DNA of 36,936 nt from Candidatus Moraniibacteriota bacterium (GTDB lineage Bacteria; Patescibacteriota; Minisyncoccia; Moranbacterales; DUUL01): assembly GCA_012841575.1 (NCBI GenBank), contig DUUL01000012.1, positions 1-36,936 on the forward strand. Reading direction: 5' to 3'. The notes under the pieces were generated by a model, which searched no databases, was not told where the DNA came from, and saw only the letters and a list, made by a program, of their open reading frames with translations. Below, one piece after another: positions 29,415-36,936 of this stretch. Positions within the stretch are counted from its first letter, which is position 1. Each line of letters starts with the position of its first letter. A program made the translations under genes and the position numbers.

Positions 29415-30422
29415 TTAATTTTTTTCATCAAATTCAAATAACACATCTCTAGCTACACCCGGAGAATCTCCTAGGATCTTCCAGTCTTCCTCATTTTTTC
29501 TAACCAATGTTTTATTGGCCTTGCCGGAAGTAACTGCTATTTTTTCACTCGCTTCAAATATTTGAGTCGAACCTGGAAGCATTGTACTGCTTTGATTGCC
29601 AGAATCATCAACCTTAACCGCTACCCAAACTGGCTCATCCTGAGTTTTGATTTCTAACCTAAATATTCCTTCTTGGCTTACCTGTTCTCCCATCACTTTC
29701 TCCTCCCCTTGATTTTCTGCACTATTTTTAATTGCTAATTTATCCTCAAATTCTGCGGCAACTTTAATTTTCTTAGTGCTCTCATTGCCAAAATGATTAA
29801 TGCTCTTCACCTCCAGCTCATTTATTCCCTGTCTCAAATTAATTGTTTCATGGAAACCACCAGACTCATTAACTGCAATAGGTTGTCCATTTAGAAAAAC
29901 CTGACTTCCTTGCTCTGAAGTTCCAATCATATCTAAAGTATCAGCTTGGACGGTAACGTCACCCAAAGGCTGAGTTAAAACCAAATAAGGAGTCGCCGAA
30001 AAACGACTAATCTCTCGATAAAAGTAACTTCCTCCCAACAAGATCAAGATTAGAGAAATTGCGCCTGCCGTAATCTTAGGCGTAATAGTTAAAGTTGGTA
30101 AAAAAAACTTTGGAGGTTTAGTTTTGCTTATCAAATCTATTTTCTTTAGGTTATCTTGAATGCCAACTTCCTTTTTATACAGTTTTAAAACATCTTTTTC
30201 GCTTAGTCCTAAATAGCTAGAATAACTCTTCAGGAAACCTTTCACATAAACATCAGGAGGCAACTGTTCATAGCAACCGCTTTCTAAGCACTCAAGATAT
30301 TTTTTCCGCACCTTAGTAACTCGAGCTATTTCATCTAAAGAAATTTTTGACTCTGTTCTGATTTCTTTTAATTTTTCTCCTAACGTTTGTGCTTTTACTT
30401 TTTTTTTAACAAAACTTATCAT
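29415..30422 (-). CDS. RodZ-like protein: HTH, one membrane helix, outer beta domains
   Basis: Residues about 13-75 form a Cro/CI-type helix-turn-helix of the RodZ kind (LGEKLKEIRTESKISLDEIA). A membrane helix lies at about 116-134. Outside follow an Ig-like/glucodextranase-B-like domain (about 150-225, with QPLGDVTVQADTLDMIGTSE) and a C-terminal beta domain resembling DUF4115 (VWVAVKVDDSG). RodZ links the MreB cytoskeleton to the cell-wall machinery; the middle Ig-like domain is an addition to the usual plan. No mreB is in the window. It lies between the surface beta-domain protein and recA on the same strand. Confidence 0.78.
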   Translation of the reverse strand: MISFVKKKVKAQTLGEKLKEIRTESKISLDEIARVTKVRKKYLECLESGCYEQLPPDVYVKGFLKSYSSYLGLSEKDVLKLYKKEVGIQDNLKKIDLISKTKPPKFFLPTLTITPKITAGAISLILILLGGSYFYREISRFSATPYLVLTQPLGDVTVQADTLDMIGTSEQGSQVFLNGQPIAVNESGGFHETINLRQGINELEVKSINHFGNESTKKIKVAAEFEDKLAIKNSAENQGEEKVMGEQVSQEGIFRLEIKTQDEPVWVAVKVDDSGNQSSTMLPGSTQIFEASEKIAVTSGKANKTLVRKNEEDWKILGDSPGVARDVLFEFDEKN

Positions 30423-30521
30423 AAACTCTTTTTATTTAACCAAAAAAAACAAAGAAAATTATACTAAACAACTTAACTAAAGATAAAACAAAACTAAATA
30501 ATTAGCAACTAAAATGACTGA

Positions 30522-32519
30522 CTATTGAGTTGGTGTCGTCGTACTTGATTCTTGCAAATTAGTTGAACTTGCATCTTCGTTTGTTTGAGTAGATTGCTCT
30601 TGTTCAGACTGACTAGCAGGCATTACTCTTGACTCTCTAATGTCCCTTACACTGCCAGTATTGGCCCCGCCAAACTCATATTGAATTTTTTTCTTGGTAA
30701 AAGTATCGTCAGCAAAGATTACTAAATTATTTAATAAATCTGGAGCTTCTCTAATTTGATTTTGAGAAGGCGTAATGCCAATTTTGAAAGCCAAGGGAAT
30801 GGCTGGCTTCAAAAAACCAGTATGTGCATCCACAGTTCCGATAAACCAAGATAATTCATTAGTCCTCTCATTAAATTCAATTCCTGAGTTTGTTGGCTCT
30901 ACTTGGCTTTTCCATGCCACACCAGAAGGAAGACTAGTTTTTAGTGTAACATTTTTTAAATCGTTAGAGGTGTTCAAGACTCTTAACTTAACCAAAAATG
31001 TTGTTTCTTTGTCCACTTCTAGAGGAATAGGTCCTTCTGTGGAAATTAATTCATCCTTTTGCACTATCTCACGTTCCAAGATTAGCTTTGAGTTAACCAA
31101 GACTTCTTTATTGGAAGAAAATATTTTTTTATTATGACCAATTGGAGAGTCCACGTCTAAACTATGAATTTCCGCCTGAGAAACAATTTTAAAGTTTTTA
31201 TCATCCTTATTTTTCGCTGGTAAATTTTCTTGCAAAGAAACGGTAAAACTAACTTTTGCCTGCTGATTTGGTTCAAGCACTTTCAACTCAGGAACGTCAC
31301 TGGCCTTCCAAGTAATCGTATTTTCCCGACTGTTGTAAAAACCACCATTAGCTGGGTAAACTGATTCTTTGTTAATAATTGCCGAAGAGATGTGTTGAGT
31401 TAATATTAAATCTCGCAATGCAATAGGAGAAGAATTCCTGAAAAAAACATCGTAAGTTAGGCTTTGACCAGCATATACATTTTCCTGGCTAACTACTTGT
31501 TGTAAAGCCAAACGATCTGTTACCATTCTAATAACGGCTTCTGTGTCAAAAATTACTCGCTCTCCACCTTGGTACTCCTCCTTTAAAACTCCTCTGATCT
31601 GCTTCACTGTCTCATATAAACCTTCCAGTGTCCCTTCAATTTTAATTTTTTGCTCTTCCTGCGGATTAATCTTGCTAATCAACCAGCGATTATTCCCCGT
31701 GGTCGGTTCTGGCTCTCCTTTTAGAAAAGAGAAATCCTCTGGATAATTTAGCTCCACAAAAATATTTTCCCTGGGCGACTCACTTTCATTTTTAACAAAA
31801 ACATCAACAGCTATCTTTTCTCCACTAGCCGCCTGACTAGTCGGAACTAACTTTAAGGTTAAAGAGGAAGGGATAACTAGAATATCCTTTGACGCACTTG
31901 CCGAAAATTGACTAGAAAAATTTTTAGGCTGATATTCTAATTGAACATTGATGTAAACCTGGTCTTGTTTTGATGCAAGGAAGTCAATTTCAATAGAAAA
32001 CTTCTTGCTACTCTTCTTGCCGATTGTGCCTAAATTTTTTTTAACCCACCGTTCATTTTGAACTTCAACTTCCTCACTTTGCACAAATTTTCCCAAAAAG
32101 GGCCCTTCCACAAATACAGCTGCGTTTTCCAACTCAACTAAATTGTCATTTTTCACTTCTATCTCATACTTAGCTCTAGTTGGAGATTCTACTCTTTCTT
32201 GTCCTATTATGTTAATTCTAACCTTATCATCATTATAAGTGTTGCTGGTCACTCTTAAGTAAATCAAAAAAGAAACTGCTAAAGTTAAAACTACCCCAAA
32301 AATTATTGCGCCCTTGATAATGGTTTCACGATTTTTTTCTCGTTGCACTTCTTCTGGCATTGCGCCAACTTCTTGCTCTTGATAAATGTCTCCGCTAATC
32401 TTAGCAAATCGACCCTCTTTCTCTCTTCTGGGATCATAATAATCACGAGAAACTTTTCGCTTAGTTACTTTAGGCTCCTCTCGGTAAAATATTTTTCTTA
32501 ATATATCAGTTAATTTCAT
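30522..32519 (-). CDS. anchored surface protein with repeated beta-sandwich (DUF11-like) domains
   Basis: A 665-residue protein with a basic cytoplasmic N-terminus (1-66), one membrane helix at about 67-90, and a long outer part. Several beta-sandwich repeats are recognisable by the pattern Y-E/D-V-x-V-x-N-x-S/D and by L-P-x-G/Y-P-x-x-F segments (for example AVDVFVKNESESPRENIFVE and TYDVFFRNSSPIALRDLIL), as in DUF11/CARDB-type wall-associated proteins. The last 35 residues are a Ser/Thr/Gln/Glu-rich tail. There is no LPxTG sorting signal. It could be a cell-envelope or adhesion protein. It has its own extended -10 promoter, and the RodZ-like gene follows 100 nt downstream. Confidence 0.75.
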   Translation of the reverse strand: MKLTDILRKIFYREEPKVTKRKVSRDYYDPRREKEGRFAKISGDIYQEQEVGAMPEEVQREKNRETIIKGAIIFGVVLTLAVSFLIYLRVTSNTYNDDKVRINIIGQERVESPTRAKYEIEVKNDNLVELENAAVFVEGPFLGKFVQSEEVEVQNERWVKKNLGTIGKKSSKKFSIEIDFLASKQDQVYINVQLEYQPKNFSSQFSASASKDILVIPSSLTLKLVPTSQAASGEKIAVDVFVKNESESPRENIFVELNYPEDFSFLKGEPEPTTGNNRWLISKINPQEEQKIKIEGTLEGLYETVKQIRGVLKEEYQGGERVIFDTEAVIRMVTDRLALQQVVSQENVYAGQSLTYDVFFRNSSPIALRDLILTQHISSAIINKESVYPANGGFYNSRENTITWKASDVPELKVLEPNQQAKVSFTVSLQENLPAKNKDDKNFKIVSQAEIHSLDVDSPIGHNKKIFSSNKEVLVNSKLILEREIVQKDELISTEGPIPLEVDKETTFLVKLRVLNTSNDLKNVTLKTSLPSGVAWKSQVEPTNSGIEFNERTNELSWFIGTVDAHTGFLKPAIPLAFKIGITPSQNQIREAPDLLNNLVIFADDTFTKKKIQYEFGGANTGSVRDIRESRVMPASQSEQEQSTQTNEDASSTNLQESSTTTPTQ

Positions 32520-32540
32520 TTTTTTTATTTAGTTCTTTTG

Positions 32541-32549
32541 ATTATACCA
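32541..32549 (-). promoter_or_regulatory. extended -10 promoter for the surface protein gene
   Basis: TGG directly precedes a perfect TATAAT (32546..32541) on the minus strand, giving an extended -10 element about 22 nt before the ATG at 32519. No good -35 box is seen at the usual distance. Confidence 0.5.
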
Positions 32550-32562
32550 GAAAATAAAAAAA

Positions 32563-33309
32563 TTAAAAATCAACTTTTTCCCCTAAGGAAAAAGACAGTA
32601 TTTGCCTTGTAATTACCTCTAATACAGCCAAATCTTCTTTTCTAACAACTATTCTTTCTAAAACTTCATTCGAACAGGTCGGTAAAATCCTCATCAATTT
32701 TATAACATTTTGGTTTACCAAAACAGATGCTTGTCGCTTTTGCCCCGACTCTAAGCAATCAATACAAAGTACTCCTTGCGCTAATATCAATTCGTAACGG
32801 ACTTGTGAAGTAATTTTATTTTGACAACAGGTGCAATTAAATAAGTCTGGCTGAATGCCATTCCAACAAATTACTCGCCACAATAATCTTAATAAAAAAA
32901 GCCTCTCTGTGTTATTTTTTAACTGACTATTTTCTAGTCTAAAAAGCCAGCTTTCTAAAGCCTCGTAGATCTCTTTATTCGCCTCCATCTCCGGAGACAT
33001 TTTGTCTAATATCCTCAAAACCCTTTTTGCTACAACTATTTTTTCCCAGTCCGCTCTAATCGCTTGAAATTGTTTAAGAATGATAACTCCTCGCACCCGA
33101 TCCAACGCACGACCTTTCACCAAAAAAACCTCTGCCATATTAATTGGCTCTAACCCAGACGCTAGTTTTGCCTTTATCTTCCTTGTACCAATGCCTATAA
33201 ATCTAATTTTCCCCCGCTCTTTAGAAAAGGCAGAATAAATTCGATCTGTCTCCTTGGCTTCAAACGATCTTAATATTACAAGTTCTGTTTTATTGACTGA
33301 ATCTTTCAT
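32563..33309 (-). CDS. recO: DNA repair protein RecO
   Basis: RecO anneals DNA and helps RecR load RecA onto SSB-coated strands. The N-terminal OB fold is typical (TELVILRSFEAKETDRIYSA, then the GKIRFIGIGTRK turn). The C-terminal helical part holds a four-cysteine zinc finger at C159, C162, C182 and C185. The length of 248 is normal. It lies on the same strand as recA, four genes upstream. The 78-nt region before it is shared with the divergent cls gene and contains two overlapping TATAAT-like boxes on the minus strand, but no clear -35. Confidence 0.92.
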   Translation of the reverse strand: MKDSVNKTELVILRSFEAKETDRIYSAFSKERGKIRFIGIGTRKIKAKLASGLEPINMAEVFLVKGRALDRVRGVIILKQFQAIRADWEKIVVAKRVLRILDKMSPEMEANKEIYEALESWLFRLENSQLKNNTERLFLLRLLWRVICWNGIQPDLFNCTCCQNKITSQVRYELILAQGVLCIDCLESGQKRQASVLVNQNVIKLMRILPTCSNEVLERIVVRKEDLAVLEVITRQILSFSLGEKVDF

Positions 33310-33387
33310 TTTACTGATAAATAGTTGCTATTTATTTATTTCATTATATCATTATATTAGATTATCTTTTAGCTTTAATTAAATTAT

Positions 33388-34899
33388 ATGACTTTAAGTC
33401 AATTAATGAATTTCTCCTTTACAATGGCTGAATTTTGGCTAATTGTTTACGTGATATTCATGACTATATTTGTCATTTTAATTGTATCAGAAAATCGTGA
33501 ACCTGCCTCTACTTTAGCCTGGCTATTGCTTTTTTGGTTTTTGCCTGGAGTTGGTTTTTTTCTCTATATTGCCATCGGAAGAAATTGGCGCCTGCGTTCC
33601 AATAAAAAAATCAAGGCCAGTAAAAAAATAAACAAAGAGCTGCAGAAAATTTTAGAACTACCTTTTAAACAAGAAAATGCTGTCATTAAAAAGCTTAGAA
33701 AAGATACTCCTGACAACCGTATTGATAAAATAATTTCTCTACTAAAAAACAATACAGACTCTCTTTTTACTGAAAATAATCAAATTACTATCTTGCAAAA
33801 TGGCTCAGAAAAATTCCCTCGACTTATTGAAGACATTAAAAAGGCAAAACACTTTATCCATTTAGAGTATTTTATTTGGCAAAATGATTCACTAACAAAA
33901 GAAATTACTGAACTTTTAATTAAGAAAAAAGAGGAAGGTGTTGAGGTGCGTCTAATTGTTGATCCAATTGGCTGGTTTCTTTTTGATAAAAGATTTCTCT
34001 CCAAGCTAAAATTAATGAAAAAAATGAGAAAATCTGGACTTGAAGTTCTATTTTTCTTCAACACTCTTTCCCCTCTTCGCTTCACCACCCTGAATTATCC
34101 TCTCCATCGAAAAATTGCTATTATTGACGGTAAAATTGGCTACACTGGTGGCATGAATATGGGCTTGGAATATCTTAATGGATCGAAACGATTTGCTTCT
34201 TGGCGTGACACTCACCTAAGAATTGAGGGAGAGGCTGTTTTAGCCCTTCAGGCTTTTTTTGCTCAAAACTGGAACCAGGTGACCAGTAGTAATAAGCTTT
34301 TTAACTTAAAGTACTTTCCTGTCAAAAAACTGTCTTCAGAAAAAAACAACTCTCAGATAATCAATTTAATCGCCTGTGGACCTGATTCTGAGTGGGACGC
34401 TATTCGTCAACTCTTCTTTTTAATGGTGATGCAAGCCAAGAAAAATGTATACATTCAGTCACCTTATTTTGTTCCTGACTCCGCTTTTTTTGAAGCCCTG
34501 AAAATAACAGCTCTCTCCGGAGTAGATGTCCGTTTAATGATTGCCGGCAGACCAGATAAAAAAATTCCTTATTGGACAGCGCACACTTATTTTGAAGGAC
34601 TATTGCAAGCTGGAGTAAAAATTTACCATTACAAAGAGGGATTTTTACATACCAAAACAATCACTATGGACTCTGAAGTTTGCACTGTCGGTAGTAGCAA
34701 TTTAGATATTCGCAGCTTTCAAATCTCTCATGAAATAAATGCTCTTATTGCTAATAAAAAAATTGCTCTAGAATTAGAACAAGATTTTCTTAATGATCTA
34801 AAAAAATGTCGTCGATTTACCTTGAAAGATTATGCTAAAATTGGAAGATTAAAAAAACTACGCAACTACTTTGTCAAACTATTAGCACCGCTCCTCTAA
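33388..34899 (+). CDS. cls: cardiolipin synthase
   Basis: Cls joins two phosphatidylglycerols into cardiolipin and glycerol at the membrane. Two N-terminal helices (about 12-35 and 45-65) are followed by the PLD_N segment and two phospholipase-D catalytic motifs: HRKIAIIDG at about 240 and HTKTITMD at about 421, each with the H-x-K-x(4)-D pattern and followed by GGMN and GSSN. The length of 503 is normal for the bacterial ClsA type. It stands alone on the plus strand, divergent from recO, and faces the tRNA cluster. There is no SD motif before the ATG. Confidence 0.95.
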   Translation: MTLSQLMNFSFTMAEFWLIVYVIFMTIFVILIVSENREPASTLAWLLLFWFLPGVGFFLYIAIGRNWRLRSNKKIKASKKINKELQKILELPFKQENAVIKKLRKDTPDNRIDKIISLLKNNTDSLFTENNQITILQNGSEKFPRLIEDIKKAKHFIHLEYFIWQNDSLTKEITELLIKKKEEGVEVRLIVDPIGWFLFDKRFLSKLKLMKKMRKSGLEVLFFFNTLSPLRFTTLNYPLHRKIAIIDGKIGYTGGMNMGLEYLNGSKRFASWRDTHLRIEGEAVLALQAFFAQNWNQVTSSNKLFNLKYFPVKKLSSEKNNSQIINLIACGPDSEWDAIRQLFFLMVMQAKKNVYIQSPYFVPDSAFFEALKITALSGVDVRLMIAGRPDKKIPYWTAHTYFEGLLQAGVKIYHYKEGFLHTKTITMDSEVCTVGSSNLDIRSFQISHEINALIANKKIALELEQDFLNDLKKCRRFTLKDYAKIGRLKKLRNYFVKLLAPLL

Positions 34900-34984
34900 T
34901 CAGTTGACTAACTTCTCTGTTCAAAAATCAAATCTATTAAAAAAGACTGAACTTTTACTTTTGATCTTTGTAAAGCTTTAAGGG

Positions 34985-35056
34985 AGCCGAGAACGAGACT
35001 TGAACTCGTAACCTACCGCTTACAAGGCGGTTGCTCTACCATTGAGCTATCTCGGC
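34985..35056 (-). tRNA. tRNA-Thr(TGT)
   Basis: A 72-nt tRNA. Acceptor stem GCCGAGA/TCTCGGC, discriminator T. Anticodon stem ACCGC/GCGGT with loop CTTGTAA, anticodon TGT. T arm ACGAG-TTCAAGT-CTCGT. CCA is not encoded. Confidence 0.97.
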
Positions 35057-35144
35057 TTAAAATACATTATGCTCTCAGAATATTACTGTTAAATTCGCAG
35101 AGCAAAATTAATCTAATTTTAAAAAACTATTCTTATTTTGGTTG

Positions 35145-35227
35145 TGGGCCGGGAGAGATTTGAACTCCCGTAGGCTTGCGCCGCCAGATTTACAGTCTGG
35201 TGCATTTGACCACTCTGCCACCGACCC
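35145..35227 (-). tRNA. tRNA-Tyr(GTA)
   Basis: An 83-nt class II tRNA. Acceptor stem GGGTCGG/CCGGCCC with one T-G pair, discriminator A. Anticodon stem CCAGA/TCTGG with loop CTGTAAA, anticodon GTA. A long variable arm is present, as in bacterial tRNA-Tyr. CCA is not encoded. It lies 88 nt upstream of tRNA-Thr(TGT). Confidence 0.97.
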
Positions 35228-35345
35228 AATTAACCATACAATTTACAAACACTGAAAACATAACTTAAGATATCAAAGAAATGAAACTTAGTCCAGTAAA
35301 CAGCTGTAATGGAAATTAATCTCCGGACTTCACTAAAGAATAAAA

Positions 35346-35364
35346 TAAGATTACAAACAATCTT
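35346..35364 (-). terminator. possible weak terminator after tRNA-Thr(GGT)
   Basis: AAGATT and AATCTT (35364..35359 with 35352..35347) form a 6-bp AT-rich stem with a 6-nt loop just after the tRNA 3' end, followed by ATTTTATTCTTT on the minus strand. The stem is weak, so it may instead be a processing hairpin. The remaining 120 nt up to tRNA-Tyr show no clear feature. Confidence 0.35.
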
Positions 35365-35365
35365 G

Positions 35366-35438
35366 AGCCGTTGCGCGGGATTGAACCGCGGACCTCATCC
35401 TTACCATGGATGCGCTCTACCAACTGAGCTACAACGGC
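35366..35438 (-). tRNA. tRNA-Thr(GGT)
   Basis: A 73-nt tRNA. Acceptor stem GCCGTTG/CAACGGC, discriminator T. Anticodon stem CATCC/GGATG with loop ATGGTAA, anticodon GGT. T arm CGCGG-TTCAATC-CCGCG. CCA is not encoded. It is the first of the three-tRNA group, 38 nt after the TPR protein gene. Confidence 0.97.
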
Positions 35439-35476
35439 ATAATTATTCAAAGAAAACCTCTTATTAGCAAACTTAA

Positions 35477-36385
35477 TCAACCTCTTTTTTTCAGTCTTCT
35501 CAGTAACTTTATCTTCTCGAGCTTCCTTTTTGCATCAGAATTACGCGGTGATGTTTTTAAAATAAACTTATAAACTTCCTCCGCATCACTAAATTCGCCC
35601 ATCTTAATATATAACTCTCCTAACTGACGAAAAACCTCAATGTCTTTTGGATTTTTCTCTACCCTTTGAAGAATTTTTTTCTCTAATATCCTATAATCAA
35701 CTCCTAGATCAACATCATCATCAAAAGTTAATCTTTTCTCCACAGCCACCACATCTTTGACAAAATTTCCCTCTTCCTTCTGACTAGCAGAACTTCTCTC
35801 TCTAATAGAAACAATTGCTTCTGAAAAATCCTCTCCTTCCTCCTTTTCTGATAATAAAATTTCACCACTCAGATTATTATCTTCAGCAAAATTGTCTTTA
35901 CCTCTCTTTTCTTTTTTGAAAAAATTTGTTAGCATCCCACCAATCATTTCTCTTGTTGGTTTTTGCTTTGAAGAAAAAGTCTCATCTTCACTTAAAAGTG
36001 TCTTATCATCCTCACTATGAGTAACTTGGCTTTTTTTAGATTTGATAAAACGCTCTAGAGTAACTTCATCGCTATCAGCTAAATTTGACCATTGATTTTT
36101 CTGCTGCTCCTCTCTTATATCTTCTTTCCTAGTAAAATCTGGCCCTTGTTTTTCTAAATTTTCTAAAGATATGCTTTCTGAGCTATTTTTTTTGAAAGAC
36201 AAAAAGCCGTTCTTCACTTTATTCCAAAAAGCAACCCATTTTATTTTTTTTAAATTTTCATCTTCCCGGGTAGAAATATTTTCCTTGAGCCGACTAATTT
36301 TTTCAACATTTTTACTAAAAATCAAAACTATTACCGCTAAACTCAAGAAAATTAATCCCAGGAGAAGAAGGCTGGTTAAATTCAT
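35477..36385 (-). CDS. membrane-anchored TPR protein
   Basis: A 302-residue protein with an N-terminal membrane helix (about 4-23), a long low-complexity, highly charged Ser/Glu/Lys linker (about 30-225), and TPR repeats at about 235-290 (IEVFRQLGELYIKMGEFSDA then EEVYKFILKTSPRNSDAKRK). TPRs mediate protein-protein contacts, so it may be a scaffold on the inner face of the membrane. No enzymatic motif is visible. It lies between ricT and the tRNA group on the same strand. Confidence 0.75.
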   Translation of the reverse strand: MNLTSLLLLGLIFLSLAVIVLIFSKNVEKISRLKENISTREDENLKKIKWVAFWNKVKNGFLSFKKNSSESISLENLEKQGPDFTRKEDIREEQQKNQWSNLADSDEVTLERFIKSKKSQVTHSEDDKTLLSEDETFSSKQKPTREMIGGMLTNFFKKEKRGKDNFAEDNNLSGEILLSEKEEGEDFSEAIVSIRERSSASQKEEGNFVKDVVAVEKRLTFDDDVDLGVDYRILEKKILQRVEKNPKDIEVFRQLGELYIKMGEFSDAEEVYKFILKTSPRNSDAKRKLEKIKLLRRLKKRG

Positions 36386-36454
36386 CTTTGGACTTTTAAA
36401 AAACGAACAACTTTCTTATCTATAATGACAATAATATAATAACAACTATTCTAC

Positions 36455-36486
36455 TAAATTCAACCTCCAATAAATTCAACCTCCAA
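36455..36486. repeat. perfect tandem duplication of a 16-bp unit
   Basis: The 16-mer TAAATTCAACCTCCAA occurs twice head to tail (36455-36470 and 36471-36486). On the minus strand each unit carries GGAGG. It lies in the 116-nt spacer between ricT and the TPR gene. It contains AATTCAACCT, also found just before valS. Confidence 0.85.
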
Positions 36487-36501
36487 CCCTTAAACACTAA
36501 A

Positions 36502-36936
36502 CTACTCTAAATCCTTCAAGTCAACCACAACATAGCTACCGTCCTTTAAAACTACTTTTATTTTTTGCGCTAATGCCTGTGCTTCAATGACCGTCCCTTC
36601 CTTACCTCCTTTCAATTTCACCACACTGCCCAATTCGGGCAATTCCTTTAATAACTCTTGGTATTGTTCTGCCTCATAAGCCAGACAACACTTAAGTCGA
36701 CCGCACAATCCAGAAATTCTTTCTGAACCACGATGCACAATCATTTGACAACGAGCCATGTCAGTTGAAATGCTCTTCAATCCTCCAGAAAACTTAACGC
36801 AACACAATTCCATTCCGCAAATTCCACAACCACCACACTTTCTTGCCTCATCTCGAGAACCAATTTGCTGAAGACGTACAGATTTACCCAACAAGGAGGA
36901 AAGCTCTTTTACTAAAAATCTAAAATCAACTCTTCC
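36502..36936 (-). CDS. ricT: RicT/YaaT-type PSP1 protein, 5' end cut by the window
   Basis: The reading frame stays open through the right edge of the window (the last 42 nt encode GRVDFRFLVKELSS), so the N-terminal part lies outside. The visible 144 residues match the C-terminal half of the PSP1 family: QQIGSRDEARKCGGCGICG, MELCC, then ISGLCGRLKCCLAYE. The many cysteines fit the iron-sulfur-binding RicT subunit of the RicA-RicF-RicT complex, which in Bacillus helps RNase Y process mRNA. In other bacteria ricT often lies near holB or tmk; neither is in view. A short TTG-started version (36894) would be wrong, since conserved residues lie upstream of it. Confidence 0.9.
   Translation of the reverse strand, partial: GRVDFRFLVKELSSLLGKSVRLQQIGSRDEARKCGGCGICGMELCCVKFSGGLKSISTDMARCQMIVHRGSERISGLCGRLKCCLAYEAEQYQELLKELPELGSVVKLKGGKEGTVIEAQALAQKIKVVLKDGSYVVVDLKDLE

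Noticed and set aside
34985-35438. Unusual tRNA cluster Thr-Tyr-Thr
   Set aside because: Thr and Tyr tRNAs are neighbours in many bacteria (for example thrU-tyrU in E. coli), so the grouping is not remarkable.

Overview
The window is a 36.9 kb, AT-rich bacterial chromosome segment, almost entirely core housekeeping genes, with no insertion sequence, phage, integrase or CRISPR array. Several features point to a Candidate Phyla Radiation (Patescibacteria) organism. Many genes are shortened or divergent (a 780-residue SMC, a 231-residue RsmI). Hardly any start codon has a Shine-Dalgarno (SD) motif. None of the four tRNA genes encodes CCA. Several small membrane proteins match no family I recognise. 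The taxon is an inference; the standard code with TAA/TGA stops fits everything seen.

Layout. 1-6050, minus strand: a tRNA-Leu promoter, tRNA-Leu(CAA), rpmF, nusB, rnc, smc, rsmI, secF (no secD), then a new promoter firing off the left edge. 6200-6780, plus strand: a small membrane protein, then a strong candidate small RNA with a consensus promoter and terminator. 6794-10362, minus: a LutB-like and a LutA-like iron-sulfur protein flanking a DEDDy exonuclease, a small anchored protein and a YgjP-type metallohydrolase. 10464-11777, plus: an O-antigen ligase/polymerase. 11779-22543, minus: murD, gap, a broken Cys-rich small protein, gyrB, a membrane protein, a DgkA-type lipid kinase, ybeY, ligA, an [FeFe]-hydrogenase and a coiled-coil protein. 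22619-26072, plus: a second candidate structured RNA, a start-codon hairpin, valS and a short PrsW-like protein. 26052-33309, minus: two membrane proteins, a second PrsW-like protein, recA, a RodZ-like protein, a surface beta-domain protein and recO. 33388-34899, plus: cardiolipin synthase. 34985-36936, minus: three tRNAs, a TPR protein and the 3' part of ricT.

Functionally the window covers translation and RNA processing (rpmF, nusB, rnc, rsmI, ybeY, valS, tRNAs), chromosome upkeep (smc, gyrB, ligA, recA, recO), envelope building (murD, lipid kinase, cls, O-antigen ligase, secF) and a fermentative redox set (gap, hydrogenase, Lut-like proteins).

The most novel signals are RNA-level. One is a roughly 130-nt candidate sRNA with two unpaired anti-SD (CCUCC) motifs. 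Another is a roughly 135-nt structured RNA upstream of valS. The third is a 13-bp hairpin that buries the valS start codon, one arm of which has a second copy inside the upstream RNA. At the protein level, the SMC without a recognisable hinge and the Cys-rich small gene with an in-frame stop stand out.
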